A stretch of DNA of 64,000 nt from Schizochytrium sp. TIO01. Lineage: Eukaryota > Sar > Bigyra > Thraustochytrida > Thraustochytriidae. Numbering within the stretch: the stretch's first letter is position 1; the number at the start of each line of letters is the position of its first letter. This document shows positions 1 to 13,300 of the stretch, in pieces. The stretch lies in assembly GCA_004764695.1 (NCBI GenBank), contig SMSO01000007.1, forward strand, positions 832,001 through 896,000. The letters are read 5' to 3'. A program made the position numbers and the translations under genes. Below the pieces are notes generated by a model, which worked only from the letters and a program-made list of their open reading frames with translations, was not told the origin of the DNA and did not search any database.

Positions 1-715
1 TGCTGCTAGCTATTAGTATAGTCTAGCTAGTAACAGGAGGTAGTAGGTAGGTTGCACTGTCGCTGATCCTGCTGTACTGAAGTTGGGCGTGAACGTAGGC
101 TGACTAGGAGTCCAGTAGCAGTGGTTTCGCTAAGGGTCCTAGCACTTGTAGAGCGAGGAACGAAGAGGGAATGTGATTTTAGGAAGAGAGAAAGATAGCT
201 GAGCGAGGTCAGTCAGTCAGAGAAGGTCAACAATGAGAAACTCCCGCGGGCTGGGCTTTTGCTTCTTCCGTTATGAAAAGCTTTTGTTGTAATTGCTTTG
301 TGCGGCCTTTGGTGTTGAATGTATGATTTCAATCCCTTGGTTTTGCTATATTAATAGATGTGTATGTGTGTGAATGTATGTATGTATATGTGTACTACAG
401 ATGTATGTGAAGGGTAAAGTGAGACGATCGAGGTCTCAACGAGGTGCTCCAGAGCTGTGCTTAGAGAAGAAAGAGTCTCAGGCACCTTCCAATCGCCCTC
501 GTTTCCTCAACAACAACAGCAACAGCTAAAATATGTGCTGCTACTTCTTGTTGTACTCGCAAGTCACGGGGACTGTATTAAGAACGAGGTGCGGTCGGGG
601 AACAGCGAGGCGCCTGCTTAGGAGTCTGTTAGTGCCTCTTAGAAACCTCCCTCTTGTGATGGGACGAAGAGGCCGCGATCTGCCCTCAGATACCTCCACC
701 ACGTTCCGATCGAAA

Positions 716-746
<31 letters not shown>
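716..746. repeat. (GCT)n trinucleotide microsatellite
   Basis: About ten perfect GCT units are visible. They would encode poly-Ala on the plus strand, but the surrounding open frame has no other sign of being a gene. Confidence 0.9.
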
Positions 747-747
<1 letters not shown>

Positions 748-1037
748 CGTTGAAGAGGCGGCTGGGGCTCTGGAGTCTGGCTCACTTGCTTGTTTGCCTC
801 TTCAGGCTCTGCCCTCGAGCAAGCTCAGGTACAAGCTTGTCGGAATGCAGTGTAATGGAAGTGGGCAAGGACTTGCGCAGCTGGAACGTCGAGCACGCGA
901 CCAAGCCGGCTCTGCTGCACGGGGCGTCTCGCGCTCTTCTCCGGCGAGGTGACGCAGGCTAGCCGTGCCACGCAGACAGGCAGGCAGGCAGACGTGGCGC
1001 TCTCCGCTGCCCCGGCAGTCAGGCGAGCGCGCGATAT

Positions 1038-1060
1038 AGAGAGAGAGAGAGAGAGAGAGA
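1038..1060. repeat. (GA)n dinucleotide microsatellite
   Basis: About eleven GA units follow GCGATATA. It is a simple repeat in non-coding sequence. Confidence 0.9.
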
Positions 1061-2942
1061 TAGCGATGGCGAGGCCGATTTGAGATTCAAAATTTGAAAA
1101 TGCGACGCCAACAATCAAACCCTCTTCCGATCCGGTCTTCTCTCCAGGCCCGAGTCTCGCTGCAGCAACGGGGCTCGAGGTGAACGCGGGGGCGACACGG
1201 GGGGTCTGGCTTGGCGCGAGTGCGAACGGGCGGGCAGGCAGGCAGGCCGCTTCGTGCAAAGCGAGCGAGCGCAGCCGCTGTCTTTGGGGTGTCGTCGCGA
1301 ACAAGAAAGGGATTTGATTTTGCTTTGGCGAGACTCTCGCGCTCCGGCGCCCTCTAGTCCCTTCTACCGCAAACCCTAGGACCGATCTGGCAATCTAGCC
1401 GACGGACCTACCGTAAACTCTAGCAGTCTTCGCGAAACTTATTGACATTTTCAAATCTTCCTGTTCACTCTACTTTATTCTCACTTTTCTTTTTAAATTA
1501 AAGAAGTTTCCTTTTTTTCTTCTTTTTTTCTTTTTTTCTTTTTTCTTGTTGTCTATTTTCTAAATAAAAGGTGTATATTTCGAAAAGCAGCAGCAGCATC
1601 AGCAGAACTTTTTCAGGTTGGTCTTTGAAGATAGGGAATACGAGGCATGGCTATGCATAGCAGCAGCACTAGGAGGCCATCTCACAAGAGCTCCCTTCTT
1701 CTTATCCTCGAAAAGGTACAACATGTACCGTATCCTACGCGTAGCAAGTCAGGTTGCTTCTTTTACTCATTTTCAAATTGAATTTTTGTCAAATACTTAA
1801 AAACCTTTGAGAAAAAAAGTAATTTAAAAAATCTAAAAAAAGTATGCAAGCAAAGGTGCGAGAACGCGCTGGCATTGAGTAGGCTCTGCTTCAGCAGCGA
1901 CGATACGGCCACGGACCCGCAAGGATCGACGTATCGCTCATGCCTTGAGCGGCCTGACACCCTACTGCTCTCGCCCTGGCCAGCTTGAGGGCACAGCTTG
2001 AGAGCATATCTTGACCCTCTCCAACTTGGAGCCAAGACTTCGAAGCGAGGCTTTTCTTTGCCTTTTCCTCGCATGCCCTACCTTCCAAAACAGGCCAAAA
2101 AGAGAATTCCTTGCGCCGCGCCCCTCACAACAAGGATACCGTTCAGCGCACAGAAGTGTGAGCCTTTGTGAGGAGAGAGGGCGTTTTGGCCTTTTTTTCT
2201 TCTCTCTTTTTTTTTACCCTTTCTTTCATTCTTCTATCCTTCTTTTTCAATTTCTTTTTCTTTTCCTAAGGACTTTTCACGCCGCCGCTGCTCTTCTTTC
2301 TCCCTTTCTCTTCTCCTCTTCTCTTGGATGGGTCGTATCCTCACGTTGGTCGCTGCTTCTCGCTCCTCGCTTGGCTCAAGCTGCCAAAGAAGGCGCCTTT
2401 CTTCAGCTTTTTGCTTACTTTTTTCTACTATTATGCTCAGGATCAAACCAAGTTCGATCTTGCAAAAGACCGAGCAAGATAAGATGAATCCTATTTTGCA
2501 AACGACCACTTCAAGTACCGGGCAGTCCTAGTCACCCTTAAGTTTACACTAGTTAGCCAGCAGCTTGATGATAGCAGGGCTAATAATCTTCAACGAGAGG
2601 GATACGATACATTCGTGCCACTAGGTAGCACCGTCTACCGCCTCACTAGGAGTTCTCGAAGGGGTCTTATTATGTATGACTCAAATTCCTTTATGTACGT
2701 ACATCATAAGAGCTTATGGCAATTTTTATTCTTTATTCTTTTTTTACTTTTTTTTAAAATGCTTTTCTAAAAGGAGGTAGACTGCAAATTTGAAAGGCAA
2801 AAGGACGAGGACGGCGCTTACGTCAGAGTGGGAGGCACTTTTAGTATCTAAATGCACCTACCTACTGCTAGGCATCTGCTACCAGTGCTTAACTAGAAGC
2901 TAATCTGCTATTTTTGCAGGTTTCTATAAAGATATTTTAAAA

Positions 2943-2983
2943 TTATTGCATTGCATTGCATTGCATTGCATTGCATTGCATTG
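2943..2983. repeat. (ATTGC)8 pentanucleotide repeat
   Basis: Eight perfect tandem copies of ATTGC are visible, followed by TTGGG. Confidence 0.95.
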
Positions 2984-5900
2984 GGTTTCTTCATAACTTT
3001 TCTGCAATGTTCTCGATTTTCGCGACTTGCGAGTTTATAACGCTCTGGGAGGAGGAGAAGAAAGGGTATGTTATGAGCCTGTAGAGTGAAATGGCCACTC
3101 GAGCAAATAATTGATATCAACAACGAAACGACGCATTATCCACATCGCTGTCAACCTTGCAAACAAATGTCATCTTATCTAACTGGATAATCGATAATTG
3201 ACTAGTTAGTTCGTTAGCAGTTAGTTACCTGGTAGGGGCAAAAATCCTTTTAGGGGACTAAAACTCATTTATGTTAGTTATCTTTTGTTATCTTTTAAAA
3301 GTTTTTATTATTTTTTTTATTAAATAGTTTTATTTCTATTTTTTTTTTCAGGTTTTACATGAAAACTATCATAAGGGTTCTCTTATGAGTTTTATTATCA
3401 TATCGGTAATCAACTACTAGGACGGTAGGTGCTAACACCATAACTGCTACATCAAGCGCAGCTGACGTGGAAGTTTGCGAAGTGTAAAGGAATCCCTGTG
3501 AGGGCGCGAAACAGCATTACTTTGATGAATTTTTCAGGATGTTGTCAGAGCCTCTTCTCTGGTTACTCTGAAACATTCTTGGGAGGAGTGTCAATGAATT
3601 TCGTCTTTAGAGTTGAAGTTCTCAGACTCAGCCACTGAAAATTTCGTGACGTCAGCACTGCCGAGAGTGAGAGGAGATATTTGCGCTCTGTTTAGGAGAG
3701 GAAGGCGCTACAGCGCCTGCGGAAGTCGAGCGTTTTCACGACAGTGGAGATAGAGGGGAAGGTTTGCATGAGAACGCGCTCGCGTGCCCGCAGCAACGCC
3801 CCTTTGAGGCTCGTGTTAGGGGACAGATTGCGTGTAGGTGAGCGAGGCGCCAGATTGAGGCGGAACGCCCTCACGGGTAAACCCCAAGGCATTCAAATTA
3901 CCCGGCGCGCTCCAGGACCCGCGTCAAGACGGCCGAAAGAGCGGTCCGGGGAATCCAGACGTGCACTGGACGTTGTTTTCCCGAGCCAAAGATCGCAGGT
4001 GAAGCGCCGCTTTTCAAGACCTTCAGCGCTTTGGGCTTCGGCATTCTTCGCTCATCCTCTGAAAATGAGCGGCTTCCACGCAACCCTGCACAGCCAGAGG
4101 CCAGAGCAAGAGTGAAAGAAGGTCTTCCAGACTGCAACTCCAAATGTCCACAGACATTTCTTCTCCAGCCACGCTGGAAGATCCTCGAAGGGCGCGCCTT
4201 CAATAAACCCCTTCAAAAGAACGAGAACACACCTTCGAAGAATGAATGAGGAGATAGATACATAGAGAGATCCATAGATAGAGATACCTCTGAAGGCGGA
4301 AAGCCGCTGCAGGAATATAGAGGAAATGTCCTGGTGATGGCTAATGCGCCGCATAACCTAAAGCCTAAGACTGCGCCTTCATGAAAACACACGCTCTTGC
4401 ACCCTCTCCCTGTGTGTAAGTTACAAGGGCTGTGTAGGACCTCTCTATTAAATTCAATAGGAGTCCCGTAAGTTCTTCGCTAACTTGGTTAGTTGGTCGA
4501 TGATCGATCGATAACTGATAATCTGAGACGATGAGACTGTGCATCGAAAGGCGAGTTGGTCGAGAAGGGCCTCGAAAGGCAGTTACAGGGCCTCGAAAGG
4601 GCCGGCTTGAGCCTGCGTTCGACCTATGCGACTGTGGAAGAGGTCGAGTTCAAGAACTTCAAAGAAAGAGCTCTCTACTACGTCAGATGAAAATGCGAAA
4701 GTCTGAGAACAACAACTTTTTACTTTTCCTTTCTTTGTAATTCTAAATTATAAAATTTAAAAAAAAAATGAAAATTAGTATAAACTTTTCCAGAAAAAAG
4801 GAAGGCCAAGTGGAAGAACGCGAGTAGCTAGATGTAGTCGACCTCCTAGTAGGCAGTAGCGATGCACACCTTCCTTAGGTAGGTAGGTAGGTCCGTAATA
4901 TGTTCCACTGGATCATTTGTTCCTCCATTCACACCGTAAGTAGAGGAGCGGCGGACCCAGTGAGAGTGAGAGGGGCTTGAGAGGGCGAGGAGCTGAGAGG
5001 ACAGTGAGGGAAAGTACTCCCGCAGAGAGGAGAAATGAGAGTTATCGATGAGAGGGGTGAGAGGGGAAAGTAAACCAGCCACCGTACAACTCAGTAGCCG
5101 TCGTATAACAACCTTTACCCACAGCCGATGGCGGAGTTGTGAGGGAGGGATTCGTTTGATTGATGGCGTGGCTCCCTCCCTCCACCTCTGTCCCTCCCGC
5201 GCACTTTACTTGAATTACTTCAATCTTCAACAACTCAATTCGATTGACCCCTTTTTTCTAGAACTCCATCCGCCCTCACCGCCGCCTCAAGGTCTGCTTC
5301 TGAAAGCAGTGCCTCCAGGCCATGACCATGGCCTGTCCCTTCTCAACAGCTCTTCGCGACGATTTCTTCGCGACGATTTCCTCGCGAGAACATTTCCTCG
5401 TCATGATCCTTTCCAACTAACCTCACTCAAAGTATAAAATAAACAACTTCAATTACTGCGGCTTTTCGAAGATAATCTTTGATAACGAAGTAACTGAGAA
5501 CAGAGGTTTCGTTTCTATGACCCTACCGCACAGCTAGCTACTTCTACTGGCGCTAGGAGTACTACCGGCTAGCTAGCGAGGGGTCTCGAGGCTTGAGTTC
5601 TCAGGAACCCGAGCCTCGAAGACCGCCGCAGCCTTGTTGAAACCGCCGACCCGCTCGCCGACCTCTCTCCCGCAAGCCTGCAGACGGCGAGCGGCGGCCT
5701 CCACGGCGCAGAGGTCCCACGCCTCGGCTTCGCTTCAAGCTTGAGGTAGGCCTGGCTGATATCCTGTGGCATGGAAATGCAATCAATGCAAGAATGGCGC
5801 CTTCGCGGGAACCCGGAAAGGGCTTGCTTTGCGCCGCTCGTGGCGTGGCACGATAGGCAGCTGTGCTCGCGACAGCGCAGGCGGCAGAGGGCTTGAAGAG

Positions 5901-5995
5901 CCCGGGCGCCGACCCTCGCCAAGGCAACGCTGGATCGAGCGACTCGCAAGCAAGCCGCGGACGGCCTTTCGAAACATTCCTCGAATCGAGCCGTC

Positions 5996-6068
5996 CATCC
6001 ATCAAATATCCATCAAATATCCATCCAAAGATCTATATCCAAAGATCTGTACCCAAATACCCATCCAA
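5996..6068. repeat. Degenerate CCATC/AAATAT repeat
   Basis: Units of the type ATCCATCAAAT and TCCAAAGATCT recur in tandem with small differences. The array is short and imperfect and lies in non-coding sequence. Confidence 0.7.
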
Positions 6069-6339
6069 ATATCGCAGGCGTCACTGCACGTACGAAGTAA
6101 CGCCGGTCGCAGCGAAGAAGTCGGCGGTACCTTCTTTCGTACTCGAGTCGAAGAAAGATCTCGAGACCGATGGTAGTAAATAAATAAATAGCTACTCCAA
6201 GATCCCAGCCTGAAGACAACCAACCATCACGAAAGCCCCACCACCACTCCTCCGCAGGGATCCTGAGAGATCCAAGAGCTGAACGGCGACGCAGAAGACT
6301 CATGTGTGTCTGTGGAGCCCCAACATCGAAGGGCCAAGG

Positions 6340-6376
6340 AATCGAAGAATCGAAGAATCGAAGAATCGAAGAATCG
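6340..6376. repeat. (GAATCGAA)n octanucleotide repeat
   Basis: Four to five perfect copies of the 8-mer GAATCGAA are visible in tandem. Confidence 0.9.
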
Positions 6377-8471
6377 GTCCCAACCTCAGGAAGGCTGGTC
6401 TGGTCTCTCCTCTATACCATACCGTCGTTCACTAAGCCAAGCGTCACGAGGAACAGTCAGCGCCCAAAAAGAACGCTTCAGAGCCTTGAACTTGAAAAAC
6501 AAGGAGGGCCAGGATATACCCGCTTCGCCCGCCTCCTGTCAACTCCGAGGTGGGTAAAGGGTAGCAGAGGGTAGGAGTCCGTGGTGACGTTTGCGTTGTT
6601 TTTATTGCTGTGAATGGAAAAGTAAAAGTTGATCGATTTTCAATTCTTCAATTTGAATATTTATTTGTTTTCCTTTAAGTTAGTTAGTTCTTAATTGAGA
6701 GCTCTCGTCAAGGCCCGTAGGAGGCAGCTATCACGGCATAGTACCAACAACAAGTTCGTCTTTTGTTTGTCGGCTGGCTGGCTGCCAGTAGCACTACTTA
6801 TGTACCTACTAGTAACCGGCAGGCTAAAAGGCTTTTGAAACCTTTAAGTTCATAATAACCAATATGCTTTTATTATTAATATTTTTTTAATTGAAAGAAA
6901 ATAAATAATAGACTGAAAAATGAGAATTTAGCTATAATGATGAAAATATTCACAACGAAATCTCATCATCGCAATAGTATAAGTATGGCATAGCATCCCT
7001 AAATCTAAGTGAGTTAAAGTTCGGGTCTTCGATGCAGAGAATGGGGAAAGGAAGGGCGTCCTTTTCGAGGGCAAGCCGAGACCTGCAGAGAGAACCAGGC
7101 CTCAAAGCAGCCTCCAGTGGGCAGGATCAGTCAATTCGCAGGGAGGGGCCTTCAAAATGTAAAACCATTGAGAGCTGCGAGGGCAAAGAAAGATAAGTAA
7201 GGAAACAGAAGCCCTCCCTCTCGCTTCTTTCAGAGTTAGGCCAGTTTTAGTTGCTTTCGTTATATAAGGCTATACTTCTTTTGAAGTGGCTTAGTTTTAA
7301 AAGAACCGTGGCGATAGTGACAGGCGTAGTGGGGTACTAGGGCTGGCCTTCGCGAATAGGCCTGTTTTCATCTCTCTCTCTCTTGTTTCTTTTCTTTTAC
7401 AAGTTTAATTCAATGACGATGAGTGTCATTAAAACTTTTAAAAGGTCAACGAAAAGAAAAGACAATCGAACGATTGACCGATCAAGTGCGGTCCTCGAAG
7501 AAGAAGAGGGAGTCTTCGAAACCCTGCGCAAAACAACCTCAAAGCTCACAGCTTTGGCCATAAATCACCGTCTTCAGCAACGAACTCTGCAGCTTCACGG
7601 CCCGTGAAAGGTTCCTCGCACAGCCAGCCAGCCTCCATCGCCATCGCCGTCAACTTCGACGGCATCGACGCAATCTCAACAGCGATCGTCATCCTCAATC
7701 TGCAACGATGATGAATAATGGCATGAACCGGGACTCACACTTATGGAACTAATGGAACTATGGGAACGTAAAGAACACCTGGAACTTCCGCGATCTTGTG
7801 AAAGGTGCAGGAATCGCCGTCGATCGCAAGGCCCGAATTGGGGACAAAAGAAGCGCGACCTGGCGGGACTGCGGCGCCAGAGCTCTCAAGAGCGGCCCCG
7901 GATCGACCCCGGAGGCTGAGAAGAGACGTTTATCAACCTCCCGGCCGAAGCCGTTGAGGGAGAGAGCGCTGGGGCGAAGGAAAGCGGGCAAGCAGGAAAG
8001 ATCGAGTGCCAAGCAGCCGCCGAAGCAGGCCCGGAACACTGAGAATTTATGGAACATTAGGAGTGTTAAGAACATTGGGAACAGAGCGCCCCGCAGAAAA
8101 CCTGCGCGCTCGAGCCTGACCGTGCACTGCGTGGACTCGACCGACTATGATGGGTGCAGAAAAGAGACGGGAGCCACGCGCAAGCGCAGGCGCCGTTGAT
8201 CAAGACGGTCAGGCATAGAGGAGGCACGGTCATACGGAGGTGAAGCCGGCCAATCCTGAAGTTGCTAAGAGATCGATCGCCTTGCTCGATGATTATCATT
8301 TATATAGCTTGCAATGTAATACGGGGACTCAGAGGAAGGTGTGTACTGCCTAGATGGTGTGTACTTATTGCTTCTACGTTGGAGGAAAGCGACGATGACC
8401 TCTGTGAGACAAGATAATAAGGTAGCTGGTCTTCTAAATCTTGGAGTACCTAGGGAGGCAGCGACTACGTT

Positions 8472-8526
8472 CAAGCTTGGCTATGTAGTTTAAGCTTGGC
8501 TGTGTAGTTTGAGCTTGGCTGTCTAG
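8472..8526. repeat. Three tandem copies of a ~19-bp unit
   Basis: The unit AAGCTTGGCTGTGTAGTTT occurs three times with one or two changes; the third copy ends in TCTAG. It is non-coding. Confidence 0.85.
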
Positions 8527-8951
8527 CCCAGTAACTAGCTAGATAGCTGTGAAGAGGGCGGTGGAGTTATGGCTGGGTCGTCATCTCTGCCAGCGTCATG
8601 CGAGTTGGTTGCCGCCGTTTGGGCTGACTTACTTTTTGTAAGGTGAAGATCCTACGTGCTCCAATTGCAATTGTAAATTACCTAAGTACTTGGTAGCCTG
8701 TCGTAAAGTTCTGCTGGGCAACGAAGTTTTCGCGGCTATGAGGTGTGGCATGTGGGCTTTGCACAAATGATTGACGACGATTGACGATCTGAGCGGCGCC
8801 TCACACTCGCCTTCGTCTTCGCTACCTTAGTCTGCTACACCAACGTGCAAGTTCGGAAAACACTCGATTCATTGTGCCAGGACATGAGAAGAGGGATCCC
8901 TAGTTCTTGGTTACCTAAATGCCCCAGATGGGTAGGGACCTACATACATAC

Positions 8952-10010
8952 ACATTCTCAACGTGCTTGAGGGATCTCTACTAGAGATAAGTGATTGTGT
9001 TGGATTGGGGTTTTGCCCAAGTTATGAAAGATTATGACTTATTACCTCTGACTAGTGAAGGTGGGGATCTATATCCCTCGCTCGAGGTCGACGAGCTCAG
9101 TTGGCAAGCAAATATACGATCTTGTGTCTGCCAAAGCACTAGTACTACTGCAACCTCGAGTGGCGCCTTGAGGTTACTCAACCCAACTTAGCTAATGAGA
9201 TTTCCGATTTTGATTTTGTAGAAGCCGATCGGATCAAGCCTAGACGTGAAACCTTATTCAGGCTTCTCTTTGAAGCTGGCAAATTATGAAATAGGTACTC
9301 AGGCAGTCGCCAAGTTCTGTGAAATGCTAGCTCTCGTAGTAATAACATAAATCAATAACGCTGTTTTATTCGAAAAGCACAAGTGAGAAATGTAAAGGGC
9401 GAATTTAAAGGCTTGTTTAACAGAAAGATAAAGCTTTTAAAAACTATACTACTAATAGAAATCGCATTTGTGATCTTCTGCTTTGAATAAGTCATAATTT
9501 CGCTAGATATGTAGGAATTAACAATTCGAGAATACCATCGGAATTGAATTTTTAATATTTTGATGTGGTTGTTGAATTTTTGCATGCTAACCAGCTGGAA
9601 AGGGAGAGCGAGGCATATCCTATATTACATGCTGCTGACAAAGGCAAATATGAACTTGAATACACACGAGGTTGAATTAGTTTGTCAACCATTAATCTAG
9701 ATTCCATCGATGTAAAATTTTGCACTAAATGGGGTTTTCAGATGTACCTTAAGTCTTAGATTTCAAACACTTTTTAATTGTCTGAATGTCCTCGTCGTCC
9801 TATAGAACTTATACTGCTTTGTTACAGACGCTGACGCTGTGTCGTACATATACTCCTTCAACTACGAATCTCACCAGTTGCATTGGCAGCAGGGCACAAC
9901 TACTTTTGAGAAGCGCAGATAGATATTTTGTCTTTCACCAAAATCTATACTACAATCTATTTTACAAAAGGGTGGATTGCTCAGCCTTGTGTTACTTTAT
10001 TTTATGACTC
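8952..10010 (+). pseudogene. Decayed gene with kinase-like catalytic-loop remnant
   Basis: One plus-strand frame reads L-R-D-L-Y-stop-R-stop-V-I-V-L-D-W-G-F-A from about 8967 to 9017. This matches the spacing of a protein-kinase catalytic loop (HRDxxxxN) followed by a DFG-type motif, here DWG, with two stops inside the loop. Coding-like fragments continue in shifting frames: DYDLLPLTSEGG just after it, ISDFDFVEADRIKPRRETLF near 9205-9265, YFDVVVEFLHANQLERE near 9555-9605, and DADAVSYIYSFNYESHQLHW near 9820-9880. Stops and frame changes between them indicate a broken gene. Some breaks could be introns I cannot place. The parent family is uncertain beyond the kinase-like loop. Confidence 0.45.
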
Positions 10011-10397
10011 ATTGGAGATATTACTATTGCTCACTATATGTATATGAAGCCGCCATTATTTCATATTAAAAAGTGATTCAAGAACAGATTTTATTGGCAT
10101 CAAATAGTAAGGTAAATAATTTTCTTCATAGTTAACCTCTATCTGATCAGATTCTTGTAAGGCGCTTGAGGAAGGCTTGATAGCCTATGGCTTTGAGCGT
10201 TAGCAATCTGCTACCCATAGAATTGGATTCCTTGGCCTTGGCAGACTGATTCATCTCTAAATTGGAAGTCTAAGGCTTACTTGATCTTTTGCCAGACATA
10301 ATTGACAAAGTTAGGTTTACTTGTGTTTTCAACTGTCAATTTAGACTCAACCATAATTGATTCTAGCGAAGGGCGTATGGGAACTTTTGGTTCTCAT
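10011..10397. other. Spacer 3' of the deaminase gene
   Basis: AT-rich sequence between the plus-strand relic and the minus-strand deaminase gene. I see no gene, and it probably holds the deaminase 3' UTR. Confidence 0.5.
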
Positions 10398-13300
10398 CTA
10401 TTTGTCTTCACCGCCATGCACCTGGTTGTCTATTTCTATTCCTGAGTCTGATGATAGCATGTCAACTGGTTCCTTCGACGGAGTTTGAGGATCATCAACA
10501 TCAATAAAGTAGAAACCTCTTGTATCTACAAGCCGATCGATGGCACCCTTCAACAGAAGTGGATGATTATTACCGCACCTTTGAATCAAATCACAGATTT
10601 CCCCAGCAATACTAACATGCTGGTAGTGCTTCTGACATTTGTGAATGGCCCAAATGCCATCATTATCGGTGCAAATAATGGGTCTGGGAAATCCTGAATT
10701 CCAGCTGACGCTGTCTCCCGATTGACTTAATTCCAGTAAAGAAGAGAAAGCTCCTAGTGCTTGATCCGGAGCTCTTGCAGATGTCCCATGAGTGTCAAGG
10801 AGTAGCATGTCATTGGAGGTTGGGTTGATTTCGAAAGGTACATTGCGTTCACCACATCTCTTTAAAAAATCTCGAAGGCGATAGTAAAGATCTTCAAAGT
10901 CACGCTCTGAGCCAATGATCTCTGTTGCGGCGGCACTTCTTACATAGGTTTTCTTTCTTACAATGGTTTCCTCCAAACCATTGGTTAAATTCTGAGGGTT
11001 TCTCTCTTTTGGAAGCCCTAAACCCGCCCATGAAACGCAAAACGCAACCCCATGACCGATGCGTAACCGAATATCCGCTTCCACTATTTTGGTTATCCCA
11101 GTGATTAGTGTGTGCATGCAGAGTAAGTAAACCTGTTGGGCCTTTCCTGCATTTTTATTTGCTCGGTGTCGTTGCACACCTTCCCCTCCATGCACCCGCA
11201 ACCCAAAGTATTCGTTGAATGTTTTTTTACACCACTTAACAAAATCGATCACCACATTCGTACAAAACCAATTCGTTGGCATGAACAGCTCGTCTCCTAC
11301 CCAATCAAGACCAACAAGGAAGTGACATAAAAGCCTATCCTTGTTAAGACTATCCTCAAGCTTTTTCAAAACTCGTTCGTAATCTGGCTTCTGTTTTGCC
11401 TGTTTGTTCGCCTCTTCGTTGTTTTGCGAAGAATTTACATCGCATTCATGAACATACAGCTTGCGCAGAAAATCCTCCCTACATAATTCATCATCAAGGT
11501 GTGCAGAGCCCCCGCGGAACTTATGCAACGAGATAATAAAACTCAGCGCATTGAAACCAGAAAGGGAAGCAGCACGTTCCACTTTGCTCTTTATTTTATC
11601 TACATTGGAATCAGCTAACTCCTCTGCAGATAAAAAGCAGTCAATATAAGATTTCGCTAGCGTTTTGAAGGGTGTGACGCGTGAAAACGCCGCAAGAAAG
11701 CGAAATTGCATGCCTTGCGGATACTCATTGTATAAACCGTATGTCTCGATCCAACTTGGTTCCCAGCTTAATTTGCCAAGACGATCATTTAAGAATGCGT
11801 GTAGCATCTGCTTGTTTACCATCTTTACCTTGCCCGACTGCAAGGCCTTCTTGGTCGCGTAATCTATGATATGATCCCTAAGAACACGGATATAAAAGTT
11901 TGCATATGTTGTAGACCGGCGGTGATTCAGTTTCAGATCACTTTTTAGCTTTCTTTCAGCTAATTTTCTTTCCACAAAGATTTTATATTTGACTCGGGAT
12001 GACTTCACTTCTTCGCGAAGAAGTTCTCCAAAATACTGAGCAACAGTTGTTTTAATGGTGCTGGCATTCTCCTCGATAGTGTTCTTGATTCGAGACAGGA
12101 TTTCATTCGCTGTAGGTTTTTCTTCCTTTACAGAGGATTCATTCCCTGTGGAGGACTCTCTTTGGGGGGAATTCTCCTCTTTCAAAGTTGCCAAGAGGCG
12201 CTTAGCATTCTCCAATAGTTTCTTATGGAATGAAACTTTGGCATCCTCTTCAAAATGAATATCGGGTAACATCTCATTGGGTTTCTCAATACCACAACAT
12301 TCGGCAAGTATGGCCTGAAGCTTTTTGCGTACATCGGTAAACCTGTTCAAAAAAACCAGTCTTCTGGAGATGACGTCCAACTTTTCTTGTAGGTATATAT
12401 TTTTCATTTCAGTGCCTTCTAACCATGATCTAAGCTCTACAGAGGCATCTTTGGCTTGCTCTCGATTTGGACTTTGTTCTCTTAAAAATAATAGAACTCT
12501 ATCCAACTGTATTTGCGATATACCCGAGCATCCTTGTATTTGCTCTCCTAAAACCTGGGCATCTAAAACGTCAGCGTAAGAGAGAAAGCAGTTTTTCCCC
12601 TCCAGAATTTTATTGATTTCCTTTAGGATCGCCTGGAGAGATTTGGATGAAGCTTCGTTCCTACCATCTTCTTCTAACCCATTTAAAGGGCATCCAATAT
12701 TTTCTGAAGCCGCCTCAGTGATATTTTTGCACCTCTGAATCAGCTCTTTGGTGTTAATTTTTTCTTCACTAGTCGCTTCTCTATTGAGACTGTCTTGAAG
12801 AAAATCTAAGGAGCTTTTTATTACCCTTAAATATTCATCCTCAGGCTCAAGACGCTTGTCATCCCCTTCATAATCCGCGATGCGAAAACTGTCAAACACC
12901 ATTGTTTGCAATATTCTTGATTCCGCCATGTCCTTGGCTGAGACTGAGAATTCAACATATTTCACGCCAGCTTTGGCGTAACGCGAAAGCACTTGGTTCA
13001 ACAAAATAGCAAGGACTTCGATACGTTGTTCATAAATGCAGTCCTTCAATGCATAGCGCTGTGGGTAGAACGCGGGTGTAAAATTACCACGGAATTGCGC
13101 TCGTCTGTCACCCTCAGTAGGTTTATGACCTGAAGTACCCAACATTTCGAAGGCATTCCTTACAGAAGCCAAAACCTCAGGGGAAAGCTCTATAAGCTCG
13201 ATGAGATCTGTGTTTGTTATCCCTTCCACTTCCTCAAACTCCCAATTTCTTTGATTAAAGATGACCCATTTTTTGCATCGCGCGTTAAATTCCCATTGAT

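Larger units (their letters stand above)
1..2540. other. Gene-poor spacer, left edge
   Basis: I find no convincing gene here. Several frames stay open for 60-160 codons on both strands, but they overlap one another, are rich in Arg/Ala/Ser or Leu/Phe, and match nothing I recognise. The stretch contains a GCT run, a GA run, TGTATG-type repeats near 358-395, and pyrimidine-rich tracts at 1490-1560 and 2190-2330. A distant promoter or UTR of a gene outside the window cannot be excluded. Confidence 0.5.
2541..8951. other. Gene-poor spacer with short repeats
   Basis: No gene is supported over these 6.4 kb. Open frames reach about 135 codons (for example near 5.6-6.2 kb and 7.8-8.2 kb), but overlapping frames on both strands are equally open and the products are Arg/Ser/Pro-rich without recognisable motifs. 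AT-rich blocks alternate with GC-rich blocks, and several short tandem repeats are listed separately. Confidence 0.5.

Noticed and set aside
533-952. Plus-strand frame of 139 codons with a poly-Ala run
   Set aside because: The openness comes partly from the GCT microsatellite; overlapping frames on both strands are also open, and the product has no domain-like segment.
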